64,000 nucleotides of DNA from Oscillatoria nigro-viridis PCC 7112 (GTDB lineage Bacteria > Cyanobacteriota > Cyanobacteriia > Cyanobacteriales > Microcoleaceae). The stretch covers positions 4,540,501-4,604,500 of the forward strand of contig NC_019729.1 in NCBI RefSeq assembly GCF_000317475.1. Reading direction: 5' to 3'. Below the pieces are notes generated by a model. That model saw nothing but the letters and a program-made list of their open reading frames with translations. It was not told the origin of the DNA and ran no database searches. The number at the start of each line of letters is the position of its first letter. Position 1 is the first letter of the stretch. Position numbers and translations under genes: made by a program. Positions 7,838 through 15,925 of the stretch are shown here, one piece after another.

Positions 7838-8243
7838 TTAATATATATGTCTTTGTTACGACTGAACCTCCTTTTAGATCTACTATCTCACTAATTGTTT
7901 CAAATCCCTCTTTCCTCAGCGTGATTTGTAAATCTCTTGTGCTAGGTATTTTCACCATGACGTAGCCATTTGACTCAGTAACTGCTGTCGCGGCTATTCC
8001 TCTCTGAGATGTGAATTCAACGTTAACACCTGCAAGAGGTGCTGAAGATTCAGTTCTAACGATGACAGGAACCTCTTTGATTTCAGCATCTTTAGGAGCA
8101 AGAACCTCTTTGATTTCAGCATTTTTAGGAGATGGATTAGTCTCAAGTCCCAAACCATAACGAACTTCGGGAGTGGTGACAGCTACTATAATAGCCAAGA
8201 CAGAGAGCAAAATACCGATATAAACAGTCCACTTAGATTTCAC
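7821..8243 (-). CDS. N-terminal half of frameshifted membrane-anchored protein (Ig-like domain)
   Basis: 140 residues from GTG at 8243. This start is chosen because it aligns with the ATG of the paralogue at 7224 and has the same Shine-Dalgarno (AAGGAAG) at the same distance; longer starts upstream lack support. It has one membrane segment, then the CarboxypepD-regulatory-like domain, with an extra copy of KDAEIKEV compared with the paralogue. The frame ends at TGA directly after an A11 run (codons TTA AAA AAA AAA ACA AGC TGA). The DUF2690 domain follows in another frame. Either a disruptive indel, a sequencing error, or slippage at the A run. Confidence 0.6.
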   Translation of the reverse strand: MKSKWTVYIGILLSVLAIIVAVTTPEVRYGLGLETNPSPKNAEIKEVLAPKDAEIKEVPVIVRTESSAPLAGVNVEFTSQRGIAATAVTESNGYVMVKIPSTRDLQITLRKEGFETISEIVDLKGGSVVTKTYILKKKTS

Positions 8244-8484
8244 AGAGTTGCTTCCTTCTAACGAATTTTTATCAGGCCTTAAATATCCATACATCGCCGC
8301 CAACTGCATTTCCGAACTTTTCGAGAGTTAATTTGTGGTACAGTAAAATCATGGTTGCTGACGAAGTAACAAGCAGCGTGAAGGCTTAGCTAGAAAATGG
8401 TTTAAGGTGATTTGCAAAAACTCTAGTAGGATGCTGATGGCAGACTCATCCATACTATACCGATCACCCAAAAATTGTCCATAA

Positions 8485-8569
8485 AAAAAGTTGGAAAAAG
8501 TGGGAACTTCCTAAAATTCGGATGCGCTGCCCCAAAAGTTGCAAAAAGTTGGAAAAAGTTTGCTATAGT
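8485..8569 (+). promoter_or_regulatory. Direct-repeat promoter region of the HTH gene
   Basis: The 17-mer AAAAAGTTGGAAAAAGT occurs at 8485-8501 and again, perfectly, at 8543-8559. A TATAGT -10 box at 8564-8569 lies 27 bp before the ATG at 8597. The second repeat overlaps the expected -35 position, so binding of a factor there would block or activate transcription. The encoded HTH protein is a candidate for that factor (inference). Confidence 0.5.
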
Positions 8570-8596
8570 AACTAAAATTATCTCACCATCCAACCT

Positions 8597-9109
8597 ATGG
8601 ACAGTCCTCAGATATTGCAATTTGTCGATGAAGCTGTCTGCGCCACGACAGGCAAACATCTAAACAACTTGCAGCGCAAAATTATCACGGGAATACTGAA
8701 TCGTAAAAAGTATACTGATGTTGCAGAAACTTATGGTTATAGTTCCCAGCACGTTAAAAAGGCTAGTCACGAGCTTTTGCAAATGTTATCTGAGGTGTTT
8801 AGCGAACCCGTTAAGAAAAGTAATCTTGAATCCGTTATAGAAAGACAGATAAATCAGAATATAAATCTGGGCAAAAATAATAATTTTCAAAATAACAGAA
8901 TTAGCTACGTCAATAATTGCCCTAATCCCTCTACTTCTACCCCAGATGAAACTCAGCCGGAAAATCGCGACTTGCAGGAGGAAACCATAAATCAAACTAA
9001 GATTGAAACAATAGATAAATTACGGCAGTTTGGCTTGAGCGACGAACAAATTGCAGAAGCGCTAGATATACCTTTAGAACAGGTTAAACAGGTGAACTTG
9101 GAGGAGTAA
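8597..9109 (+). CDS. Stand-alone vMAP-N-like HTH protein
   Basis: 170 residues. The first 85 (FVDEAVCATTGKHLNNLQRK, then SSQHVKKASHELLQMLSEVF) match the N-terminal HTH domain that introduces many large cyanobacterial NACHT/NB-ARC/WD40 and vWA-MoxR-associated conflict proteins. Here no effector follows; instead there is a low-complexity Asn/Pro/Ser/Thr-rich linker (about 95-130) and a short C-terminal helix-turn-helix-like tail (LRQFGLSDEQIAEALDIPLE). It may be the remnant of a larger protein or a stand-alone adaptor or regulator. It begins a co-oriented series with the HicB-like and MazEF-like genes. Confidence 0.65.
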   Translation: MDSPQILQFVDEAVCATTGKHLNNLQRKIITGILNRKKYTDVAETYGYSSQHVKKASHELLQMLSEVFSEPVKKSNLESVIERQINQNINLGKNNNFQNNRISYVNNCPNPSTSTPDETQPENRDLQEETINQTKIETIDKLRQFGLSDEQIAEALDIPLEQVKQVNLEE

Positions 9110-9162
9110 AGTCTCCTACAGTAATGAAAAGGTAAGTTTTGAAAAGAAATTAGGAGAATCAA

Positions 9163-9318
9163 TTGAAAATCAAAATTATTATTCACGAAGCAGAAGAAGG
9201 CGGATATTGGGCAGAAGTTCCTGCTATTCCTGGCTGTGCAACTGAGGGAGAAACTTTTGAGGAATTGCTGCAAAACCTCTATGAAGCGATCGAAGGTTGC
9301 CTTGTTGAAGTAAAATAA
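9163..9318 (+). CDS. HicB-like small antitoxin
   Basis: 51 residues from a TTG start, supported by AGGAGA at 9152-9157. The sequence KIIIHEAEEGGYWAEVPAIP, then GCATEGETFEELLQNLYEAIEG, is the HicB fold (RNase H-like). The usual HicA toxin, a 60-80 residue dsRBD-like protein, is not next to it: the following gene at 9342 is a different antitoxin type. It is therefore an orphan HicB-type protein or part of a mixed toxin-antitoxin cluster. Confidence 0.8.
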   Translation: MKIKIIIHEAEEGGYWAEVPAIPGCATEGETFEELLQNLYEAIEGCLVEVK

Positions 9319-9341
9319 AATATCCCCAGCTCTTTTCAGCG

Positions 9342-9548
9342 ATGAACACAAAACTCATTGAATCCTTAGTACAAATCATCCAGACACTCTCAGAAGACGA
9401 GCAATTGCTAATAAAAGCAAAACTATTTAATAACATCCCCTATCCTTCTACTGTCGAAATAACCCAGTTAGCCCAAAGCGGAGGAGCATTTCAATTCCTG
9501 GACGACGAACCTGATATTTACACCCTTGAAGATGGAGAGCCAATTTAG
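9342..9548 (+). CDS. Probable antitoxin of the MazF/PemK-type toxin
   Basis: 68 residues, acidic: NTKLIESLVQIIQTLSEDEQ, then helices and an acidic tail (FLDDEPDIYTLEDGEPI). It lies directly before the MazF-type gene, and its stop overlaps the next start (TAGTG at 9546-9550). Identity as the antitoxin rests mainly on size, composition and coupling. It belongs to the cyanobacterial small helical antitoxin type rather than the classic MazE fold. Confidence 0.7.
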   Translation: MNTKLIESLVQIIQTLSEDEQLLIKAKLFNNIPYPSTVEITQLAQSGGAFQFLDDEPDIYTLEDGEPI

Positions 9549-9895
9549 TGAAGCTAAAAAAAGGAGATATTGTTTTAGCTGAATTTCCCTTTACAGATTT
9601 GAGTCAGAAAAAGTTACGTCCGGCTTTAGTGCTGTGGGCAATTTCAACCATAGATGAAATTACGATCTGCTTCATTTCTTCGCAAAATGTCACTACCCTA
9701 AGTTTAGATGAATTTGCTTTAAATGCTTCAGATTCCGAATTTCCCAGCACGGGATTAAAAGTATCTTCTAAAGTAAGAGTGACTCGGATTGTCAGTCTTG
9801 AACAGAGATTAATACTGAGACGATTGGGCGAGTTAGGAAGTCAGCAAATGCAGGAATTGAATGCAACTATCATACAAGCATTTCAATTAGTATAG
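9548..9895 (+). CDS. Type II toxin, PemK/MazF family
   Basis: 115 residues from a GTG start overlapping the antitoxin stop. LKKGDIVLAEFPFTDLSQKK, then LRPALVL, is the typical MazF/PemK opening (conserved G-D-I and RP-VL). The STGLKVSSKVRVTRIVSLEQ stretch matches the second conserved strand with the S/T and R residues used in catalysis. Members are sequence-specific mRNA endoribonucleases inhibited by their antitoxin. The full length and motifs suggest it is intact. Confidence 0.85.
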   Translation: MKLKKGDIVLAEFPFTDLSQKKLRPALVLWAISTIDEITICFISSQNVTTLSLDEFALNASDSEFPSTGLKVSSKVRVTRIVSLEQRLILRRLGELGSQQMQELNATIIQAFQLV

Positions 9896-10107
9896 CCTTG
9901 TTTACTCTCGCGTGCTTGCCGGAAACGATCGCAAATCCCTGCAATAAAAGTTTCGCCATCAATCGGTGGAGTATGTTCGGACATGGCAACAGCAGCATCT
10001 ATCTTAACTCGTAGAGTATCTATCCACTGGCGATCGGCGCGATCGTACTCATCTAACAATCGCAAAGCAACTTCACAACACAAACTAGAATCATCGTGCA
10101 AACTCAT
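9883..10107 (-). CDS. Small conserved hypothetical protein
   Basis: 74 residues from ATG 10107 (MSLHDDSSLCCEVALRLLDE), ending at 9883 so that it overlaps the MazF gene's tail convergently by 13 bp. Upstream in-frame codons read through the 3' end of the DUF6544 gene in a wrong frame, so they are not used. The stretch IDAAVAMSEHTPPIDGETFI, then AGICDRFRQARE, looks like a conserved small cyanobacterial family of unknown function, perhaps antitoxin-like. It overlaps the end of the upstream DUF6544 gene by 17 bp and may be translated from its transcript. Confidence 0.5.
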   Translation of the reverse strand: MSLHDDSSLCCEVALRLLDEYDRADRQWIDTLRVKIDAAVAMSEHTPPIDGETFIAGICDRFRQARESKQGYTN

Positions 10108-10951
10108 AGGCAATATTCGTGATGCGGCCGCGCCAGTAGGGCAATAGCGAGCCATCAGGCAGTTGCCACGCCACCTCACCGGAGAGCGGAATCCGCATAC
10201 CGTCTCGCAATTTGTAGTCCCAGAAGCGGCCAATCCAGGGCGCAAACACCAGCCCCCCGTTAACTGTACGGGCGCGGGCTTCGGCGCGAATACTGGCGAT
10301 TAGCCCTGCTTCATCAAAGCGGAAATCCAGGGAAACAGGGGTGTCGCCATCCTGTAGCGTTGCTCTGGCCGAAGAATTGTCGATCGCCTCCCAGCGAACA
10401 CCTTGACTCGGCAGCAGTCTCGTCGGATACCAAGCCGCCTCCGCGAAAAAGCGCATCAGTTCCCCAAGTGCCGCTTCTGGAGTGCCGCGGATATCCGCCA
10501 GAGTCACCAGGCCCAGCAGCGCTGCATGGAGGATGCCTTCGCCAGAAATGTAGGCATCATGAACGAACGCATTGATACCGGGCATCATGGCAATTCGCCC
10601 GTCCCAGTCAAAGCCAGGGCGCTGAGTAATTACCAGTTGAGTTGAGGTGAAGGCGCTCCATTTTTCTGCGGTTTCGCTCATGTTAAACGTGCCTTCGTGG
10701 GAAACCCGCGCTGCTGCAATTAGCGGTTGTCCATCCTCGATCGCCGCGCGAAAGTAGCGCTGCACGGGCTGGGGTAAATCGGCGATTTCCCGCGCATCAA
10801 ATGTCAGAGGTTTAATCGGCAAGCGCGCAGCTTCCAGATTGGCTCGCAGTTCCTTGGTACCCAGATGCCAGCGGTATGCTCCCAGGGCGATCGCCCCAAC
10901 AATGCCAACTACCAGCGCCAGGATGATTAGTACGATCGGCGATCGCCACAC
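10091..10951 (-). CDS. DUF6544 (DUF6920) family membrane-anchored protein
   Basis: 286 residues. One N-terminal membrane segment (about 6-26) is followed by the DUF6544 fold: LPQPVQRYFRAAIEDGQPLI, then HEGTFNM, RPGFDWDGRIAMMPG and a C-terminal PYWRGRITNIAYEF. Family members are envelope-associated proteins of unknown function, likely lipid- or small-molecule binding. Its base composition is more GC-rich than the flanking toxin-antitoxin genes. The start at 10951 is followed by the hydrophobic segment, which supports it. Confidence 0.75.
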   Translation of the reverse strand: MWRSPIVLIILALVVGIVGAIALGAYRWHLGTKELRANLEAARLPIKPLTFDAREIADLPQPVQRYFRAAIEDGQPLIAAARVSHEGTFNMSETAEKWSAFTSTQLVITQRPGFDWDGRIAMMPGINAFVHDAYISGEGILHAALLGLVTLADIRGTPEAALGELMRFFAEAAWYPTRLLPSQGVRWEAIDNSSARATLQDGDTPVSLDFRFDEAGLIASIRAEARARTVNGGLVFAPWIGRFWDYKLRDGMRIPLSGEVAWQLPDGSLLPYWRGRITNIAYEFAR

Positions 10952-10997
10952 GGTGATTCCTCTTGATAGCTAAAAACGAGTTAATCCAGGGCGAGTC

Positions 10998-11372
10998 TTA
11001 AACCCATCGACCCACTACAACTCTCACCGTTCCATCTGCCAAAGTTTCCTCTTCTTCTACATGAAAACCCTCTGACTGCACCGCCGCCATCAAACTTTTG
11101 CGCGCGTATTTTTGACTAATTAAATTGACAAATTCCTGCTGGTTAATTCGAGCGCCCCAAAAATCCGCCACCAATTCGTAATCCTCTCCGCTGCGGCGAA
11201 AACCCAAATCGTAACCGTTGGATTGCCGAATCACGTACTCCGCATTAGTTTTGTCACCCCGATAACCCCGTACCTGCACATTGCACTCTACTTGATAACC
11301 CAACTCTTCCAACACTTGATGCAGCAGTTCGCCGTTCTTGATTTGAACCTTGATCGTTGTGAAGTGTGACAT
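10998..11372 (-). CDS. ycf35: Ycf35 / DUF1257 family protein
   Basis: 124 residues: MSHFTTIKVQIKNGELLHQV, GYRGDKTNAEYVIRQ, YDLGFRRSGEDYELVADFWG. This is the Ycf35/DUF1257 family, shared by cyanobacteria and red-algal plastids and of unknown biochemical function. Full length with good conservation across the whole chain. It is a single gene followed 46 bp later by the DUF6544 gene on the same strand. Confidence 0.9.
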   Translation of the reverse strand: MSHFTTIKVQIKNGELLHQVLEELGYQVECNVQVRGYRGDKTNAEYVIRQSNGYDLGFRRSGEDYELVADFWGARINQQEFVNLISQKYARKSLMAAVQSEGFHVEEEETLADGTVRVVVGRWV

Positions 11373-11485
11373 ATCACTTTCGGATTTTTGTGTGAAACGC
11401 TGATTTGATTATAATACTATAAACTGCAACAGTCAATAAGTTAGAAGTTGCGATATTAAACCAGGTTTGAGCGTCAGCGAAAGCA

Positions 11486-11542
11486 GCCAGGTTACAAGCC
11501 GCCGGATTCATCTGTGCAGAAATTTAAAACAGGGTATCCGAT
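11486..11542 (+). repeat. Dispersed ~58-bp repeat, copy A
   Basis: The sequence starting CAGGTTACAAGCCGCCGGAT and ending GTATCCGAT recurs at 60637-60695 (same strand) and at 32422-32480 (opposite strand). The copies are about 80-90% alike by eye. In copies A and 60637, a heptamer AAAATCT array follows about 40-60 bp later. Confidence 0.65.
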
Positions 11543-11600
11543 AACAATTGCCCCGATTTATCAGTGCGTGAGTTCGCTTTTTTTACTCATCCAATTCTTC

Positions 11601-11668
11601 AATCTAAAATCCAAAATCTAAAATCCAAAATCCAAAATCTAAAATCCAAAATCTAAAATCTAAAATCG
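11601..11668 (+). repeat. STRR heptamer array (AAAATCT/AAAATCC)
   Basis: About nine or ten tandem heptamers AAAATC[TC] end 2 bp before the WD40 gene's ATG. The array replaces the region where a ribosome-binding site would be expected. A reverse-complement array (TTTTAGA) lies at 12861-12889, right after the gene's stop. Confidence 0.9.
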
Positions 11669-11669
11669 T

Positions 11670-12866
11670 ATGATGTCCGACAATTCTAACCAACCCAGAG
11701 AATATGATGCCGTCCTCGGCGGTCAAAGTCAAATCCCGATCGCCGCCGCTGTTTTGGGAGGCATCGCCGGAGTCAAGCAGCGCTTCAACAGTCCTAGTAT
11801 CGAGTCGCGGATTGCCGCTGTTAAAGATGCTCCTAAATACGGAGGTGCTGGTTTAAATTTAGCAATTGAGGCGCTGCTTGATCCCGCAGCAGAAGTGCAG
11901 CGAGTTGCTTATTTAATTTTGCGATCGAGGACAGAACCTCTAGTGCGTCAAGCTTTAAAAGACTTCGTGCCTTACAAGCTTTTTGACTGTATCCGCACTG
12001 TCAAAACAGGCACAAATCTGGCGATTAGTCCCGGAGGATCTCGCACGGCGAGTTTGCACGGGAAAATAATTAGAATTTGCGATGTAGATACAGGAGAAAT
12101 ACTCTATACTGTTGACAAGTATCCCCGCGCTCAAGAAACTTTTGTCCTTTGCAAAGAAAGCGAAGTTTTTGTAAGGAGCAGAAATACTCCCAAACACCGT
12201 GCGATCGAAATTTGGCAGGGAGGAGAATTGCGGCATACTTCCCTCGGACATGAAGCGGAAATTAGCGCAATTGTCATCAGTCCCGACAGTCAAGTTATCG
12301 CCAGCGGTTCGGCCGATACTACTATCAAAATTTGGAATTTAGAGACGGGAAAGTTAATCTGTACTTTTGGCAATCTTTTAACTTGGGGAGCTCATAAAGC
12401 AGGAATTGTTAGTCTTGCTTTTAGCCCGATCGCACAAACTCTCGCTAGCAGCAGTTCTGACGGTACAATTAAACTGTGGAACCTCCGCAGCAGAGAATGC
12501 TCCCAAACAATTAAAGGTTGCGCGAATTGTCTGGCTTTGGGCCCAGACGGGCAGACTTTGGCGGCTGGCGGCTGGGACAGAAACATTCAACTGCGGCAGC
12601 TATCGAATCCAGATAGTTCAATCACTTTGGCAGGGCATTTTAACTCGATAAATGCGATCGCCTTTAGTCCCGACGGACTCACTGTTGTCAGTGCTAGTGC
12701 CGATGGTAATATCAAATTTTGGAATGCCAGTACCGGCGAACATATTCACACTCTCAGCGGACATCAAAACTCTATTACTTGTCTTACTTTTAGCAGCGAT
12801 GGTGAAACTATTATCAGCGGCAGTATAGACAAAACTGTCAAAATTTGGGGAGTTATACCATTTTAG
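11670..12866 (+). CDS. WD40 repeat protein with N-terminal HEAT-like segment
   Basis: 398 residues (ATGATG at 11670/11673). Residues about 10-100 (EYDAVLGGQSQIPIAAAVLG, then SIESRIAAVKDAPKYGGAGL) match a helical, HEAT-like N-terminus found in many cyanobacterial WD proteins. From about 110 to 398 there are WD40 repeats with recurring SPDxxxxxSGSADTTIKIWNL-type blades; the last four are clear (KLWNLRS, FWNASTG, KIWGV). Likely a seven-bladed propeller for protein contacts; the partner is unknown. The gene sits between inverted heptamer arrays, with no evident Shine-Dalgarno. Confidence 0.85.
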   Translation: MMSDNSNQPREYDAVLGGQSQIPIAAAVLGGIAGVKQRFNSPSIESRIAAVKDAPKYGGAGLNLAIEALLDPAAEVQRVAYLILRSRTEPLVRQALKDFVPYKLFDCIRTVKTGTNLAISPGGSRTASLHGKIIRICDVDTGEILYTVDKYPRAQETFVLCKESEVFVRSRNTPKHRAIEIWQGGELRHTSLGHEAEISAIVISPDSQVIASGSADTTIKIWNLETGKLICTFGNLLTWGAHKAGIVSLAFSPIAQTLASSSSDGTIKLWNLRSRECSQTIKGCANCLALGPDGQTLAAGGWDRNIQLRQLSNPDSSITLAGHFNSINAIAFSPDGLTVVSASADGNIKFWNASTGEHIHTLSGHQNSITCLTFSSDGETIISGSIDKTVKIWGVIPF

Positions 12867-13552
12867 ATTTTAGATTTTAGATTTTAAATTGAAGAATTGG
12901 GAATGACTGCTCGGCTATGGGTTGGCAGCAGGGTCTACTGTTGTATTTTTATTTACGGGTATTAATTGAAGTCTAGCGATCGCCCCACTGCAAAAAAAAT
13001 TATTCCGATGCCTGCGGAAAGGATATTATTATATTTTGGATCGCTCAACCCGAGCTTTTTTCGTATAAACCCGGTTTAGCAAGGCAAGCCTGCGTTCAGG
13101 ACTATTCTCATAAAACTCGATCGGACGGACTTCCTAACTACAAACACCTTTTATGACTGGTAATTGACCGGACATGATATTTTAAGAGTGCGTCCAGGAC
13201 TGTTTAATATGTCCCGATTCCCTCTTCCTCGGTGCGTGAATCTACGCAAACAAATATAATAAACTTACAATCCCAGTTCTTGTACAAGCCGAAGATTGCG
13301 GAACTTGTTTTTGCAATACTACAAATAGTGACCGTAAAAATACCGACTGGTAGGCCTTATTCAGCTTATTATCAAATTGTGAACTGTCGCCCGAAAGCCT
13401 GAGCGAGCCGCAATTTCTGAATCCTTTAAAGTAACTTGAAAATATCGCATCGCGGTCGGATGGGTATTCATGCTAATTGTAATATTTGACTTAAAAAGTT
13501 TATGCTTAAAAGATAGGCTGGGGTTAAATATAAAGTGCGCCCTAGAGTAACC
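12867..13552. other. Intergenic region, no gene seen
   Basis: About 690 bp between the WD40 gene and the PAS kinase. It starts with the TTTTAGA heptamer array (from 12861). A partial repeat (GCGTTCAGGACTATT and GCGTCCAGGACTGTT) occurs near 13090 and 13190. No convincing coding frame or tRNA was found. The promoter of the kinase-regulator operon must lie here; TTGACT at about 13488 is a possible -35 element. Confidence 0.5.
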
Positions 13553-15925
13553 ATGTCACACTGCAACCAATCCATCTGTCGTTCCCGCAATCTCGCAGAA
13601 ATGTGCGATACTGCTGCCAGTTGGCAGCAAAAAGCCGATCGACTAACGGTAGAATTAAACACCACCCAGGATCTGCTTCACGCAGAAATCGATCGGCTAA
13701 AACTTGCCAACGAAACCCTTCAGGCCGCCGTCAGTTGTGCCCCCGTTTTCCTGTGGGCAACCGACAGAGACGGCAAGTTAACTCTTGCAGCAGGGAAAGG
13801 ATTAGAAAATTTGGGACTCAAACCAGGTGCAACTGTCGGGCGATCGATTTTTGAAGTTTACAGCAGCCAGCCAGATGTCTTAGAAAATATTGCTGAGGTA
13901 ATAGCAGGAAACGATCGCACTTGGAACGTCCGAGAGAAGCATTTTATTCACGAAATTCGATCGGCAGCCCTGCGAGATGGAAACGGCGAAGTTGTCGGCG
14001 CAGTTGGTGTTTCTACTGAAATTACCGAGCGCGACCAGTCGATCGCAACTCTGGAAACAGCAAATCAAGAATTAGAAGAGAGACTGCAGCAGCAGACGGC
14101 AGTCTTCAATGCAGCACTTGCTGAAAGCGAAAAAAAGTACCGCAACCTCGTAGAAACCTCCCAAGAATTGATTTGGTCGATCGATATTGAAGGCCTCTTG
14201 ACTTTTGTCAATTCCGCCGCCAAACGCATCTACGGTTACGAACCGCCAGAAATGATCGGACGCAGCTTCACCGATTTTTTAGTTCCCGATCGAGAAAGCA
14301 GACCAAGAGAAATATTTGCCCAACTTTTAGCAAGAACCAGAATTCAGCCACACACCGCTAATTCTCCTTACGAAACAGTACACATTCGCAAAGACGGTAC
14401 TCCCGTTCACCTGCGCGTCAACAGCATCGTCAACCAAGCTGAAAACGGCGCTATTTTAGGCTTGTGCGGAACGGCGACAGATATTAGCGATCGCAAGCGA
14501 TCGGAAGAAGCACTCCAAGAAGCTACAGACCAACTTCGCGCCGTTTTGGATGCCGTACCCGGACTGATTTCTTGGATCGGTTCAGATTTGCGGTATATCG
14601 GAGTCAACCAGCACTTAGCAACCTCATTCAACCTGTCTCCTGAAAGCTTTGTCGGTCAAGAAATCAACTTTCTCGACAAAGGCTCGACTTTCGGAGAACT
14701 GATCCGAATTTTTTTTGATACTTCATCTCAGCAAACCTGCCAAGAAATAGAAATAGAAATTAACGGTTTCGTCCGCAACTATTTGATAGTAGCTCAGAAA
14801 TATCATCAGGGAACCGCAGCAGTTTCTGTAGGAATAGACATTACCGACCGCAAGCGTGCAGAAGCTCTCAAAAACCAATTGATCTGCTCGCTGCAAGAAT
14901 CAGAACACAAATTTCGCAGCCTTTATGAAGCCACCAGCGACGCAGTAATGTTGCTTGACGAAAAGGAGTTTTTTGACTGCAACCCCGCTACCTTAAAAAT
15001 ATTTGGCTGTAGCAACACCAAAGATTTTTACGGCAAGAAAATGAGCGACTTTTCCCCACAATTTCAGCCTAGCGGACAAGACTCATCCAGTCTAGCAATA
15101 CAGAGAATATCGACAGCAATGCAAACAGGTAGCTGTCGCTTTGACTGGGTACACAAACGACTCGACGGTTCAGAATTTCCTGCTGAAGTGCTGTTAAATG
15201 CAATGGAAATTAACGGACGAAAAGTAATTCAAGCAGTAGTGCGGGATATTACAGATCGCAAGCGCGACGAAGATGGCATCAAAGCATCCCTCGCAGAAAA
15301 AGAAGTTCTCCTCAAAGAAATTCACCACCGCGTCAAAAACAACCTCCAAGTTATTTCCAGTTTGCTCAAACTTCAGTCCCGCTACATCCAAGACAGCCGC
15401 GTTAGTGAAATGTTAAAAGAAAGTCAAAACCGAGTCAGATCGATGGCCCTGGTTCACGAACAATTGTATCAATCCAAAGACTTGTCAAACATTGACTTTG
15501 CTGAATACATCCAAAATCTAGCCCACAATTTATTCCAAGCTTATGAAAATCATGCAGAAGGCGTCAAGTTGCAAACAAATATTGCGCCGTGTTCTCTCAA
15601 TATTGATACGGCAGTTCCTTGCGGGTTAATTATCAACGAGCTTGTGACAAATGCCCTCAAATATGCTTTTAAAGGGCAAGTGAAAGGTAAAATTAACATA
15701 GATTTCACTTTAGATAATAACAGAGTTTGCGTGCTAACCGTGAGCGACAGCGGAATTGGTTTTCCTCAAGATTTAGATTATCGCAAAGCCCGAACCTTGG
15801 GTTTGCGACTGGTAGGGTCTTTAGTCAAGCAACTTCGAGGGGGAATAGAACTCTTAGAAACTGCTGGCACGACTTTTAGAATAACCTTTTCTCAACCAAA
15901 ATTGCACTCTGAGGAGAAAATTTAG
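13553..15925 (+). CDS. Multi-PAS sensor histidine kinase (HisKA_2 type)
   Basis: 790 residues from ATG 13553; a GTG at 13535 is also in frame. No membrane segment, so it is cytoplasmic. It begins with a coiled coil, followed by four PAS/PAC modules (about 60-160, 195-320, 325-440, 450-570; each ends in a DITDRKR-type junction). The HisKA_2 phosphoacceptor is H592 in LKEIHHRVKNNLQVISSLLK, and the HATPase has NELVTNALKYAF, DSGIGF and a final GLRLVGSLVKQL. This is the light/energy-type kinase architecture common in cyanobacteria. The stop overlaps the GTG of the REC-EAL gene (TAGTG), so the two form a coupled operon and probably a phosphorelay. Confidence 0.92.
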   Translation: MSHCNQSICRSRNLAEMCDTAASWQQKADRLTVELNTTQDLLHAEIDRLKLANETLQAAVSCAPVFLWATDRDGKLTLAAGKGLENLGLKPGATVGRSIFEVYSSQPDVLENIAEVIAGNDRTWNVREKHFIHEIRSAALRDGNGEVVGAVGVSTEITERDQSIATLETANQELEERLQQQTAVFNAALAESEKKYRNLVETSQELIWSIDIEGLLTFVNSAAKRIYGYEPPEMIGRSFTDFLVPDRESRPREIFAQLLARTRIQPHTANSPYETVHIRKDGTPVHLRVNSIVNQAENGAILGLCGTATDISDRKRSEEALQEATDQLRAVLDAVPGLISWIGSDLRYIGVNQHLATSFNLSPESFVGQEINFLDKGSTFGELIRIFFDTSSQQTCQEIEIEINGFVRNYLIVAQKYHQGTAAVSVGIDITDRKRAEALKNQLICSLQESEHKFRSLYEATSDAVMLLDEKEFFDCNPATLKIFGCSNTKDFYGKKMSDFSPQFQPSGQDSSSLAIQRISTAMQTGSCRFDWVHKRLDGSEFPAEVLLNAMEINGRKVIQAVVRDITDRKRDEDGIKASLAEKEVLLKEIHHRVKNNLQVISSLLKLQSRYIQDSRVSEMLKESQNRVRSMALVHEQLYQSKDLSNIDFAEYIQNLAHNLFQAYENHAEGVKLQTNIAPCSLNIDTAVPCGLIINELVTNALKYAFKGQVKGKINIDFTLDNNRVCVLTVSDSGIGFPQDLDYRKARTLGLRLVGSLVKQLRGGIELLETAGTTFRITFSQPKLHSEEKI

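Noticed and set aside
11601-11668. Short tandem repeats that could suggest a CRISPR array
   Set aside because: Units are 7 bp without spacers; they are heptamer STRR arrays. No cas gene is present in the window.
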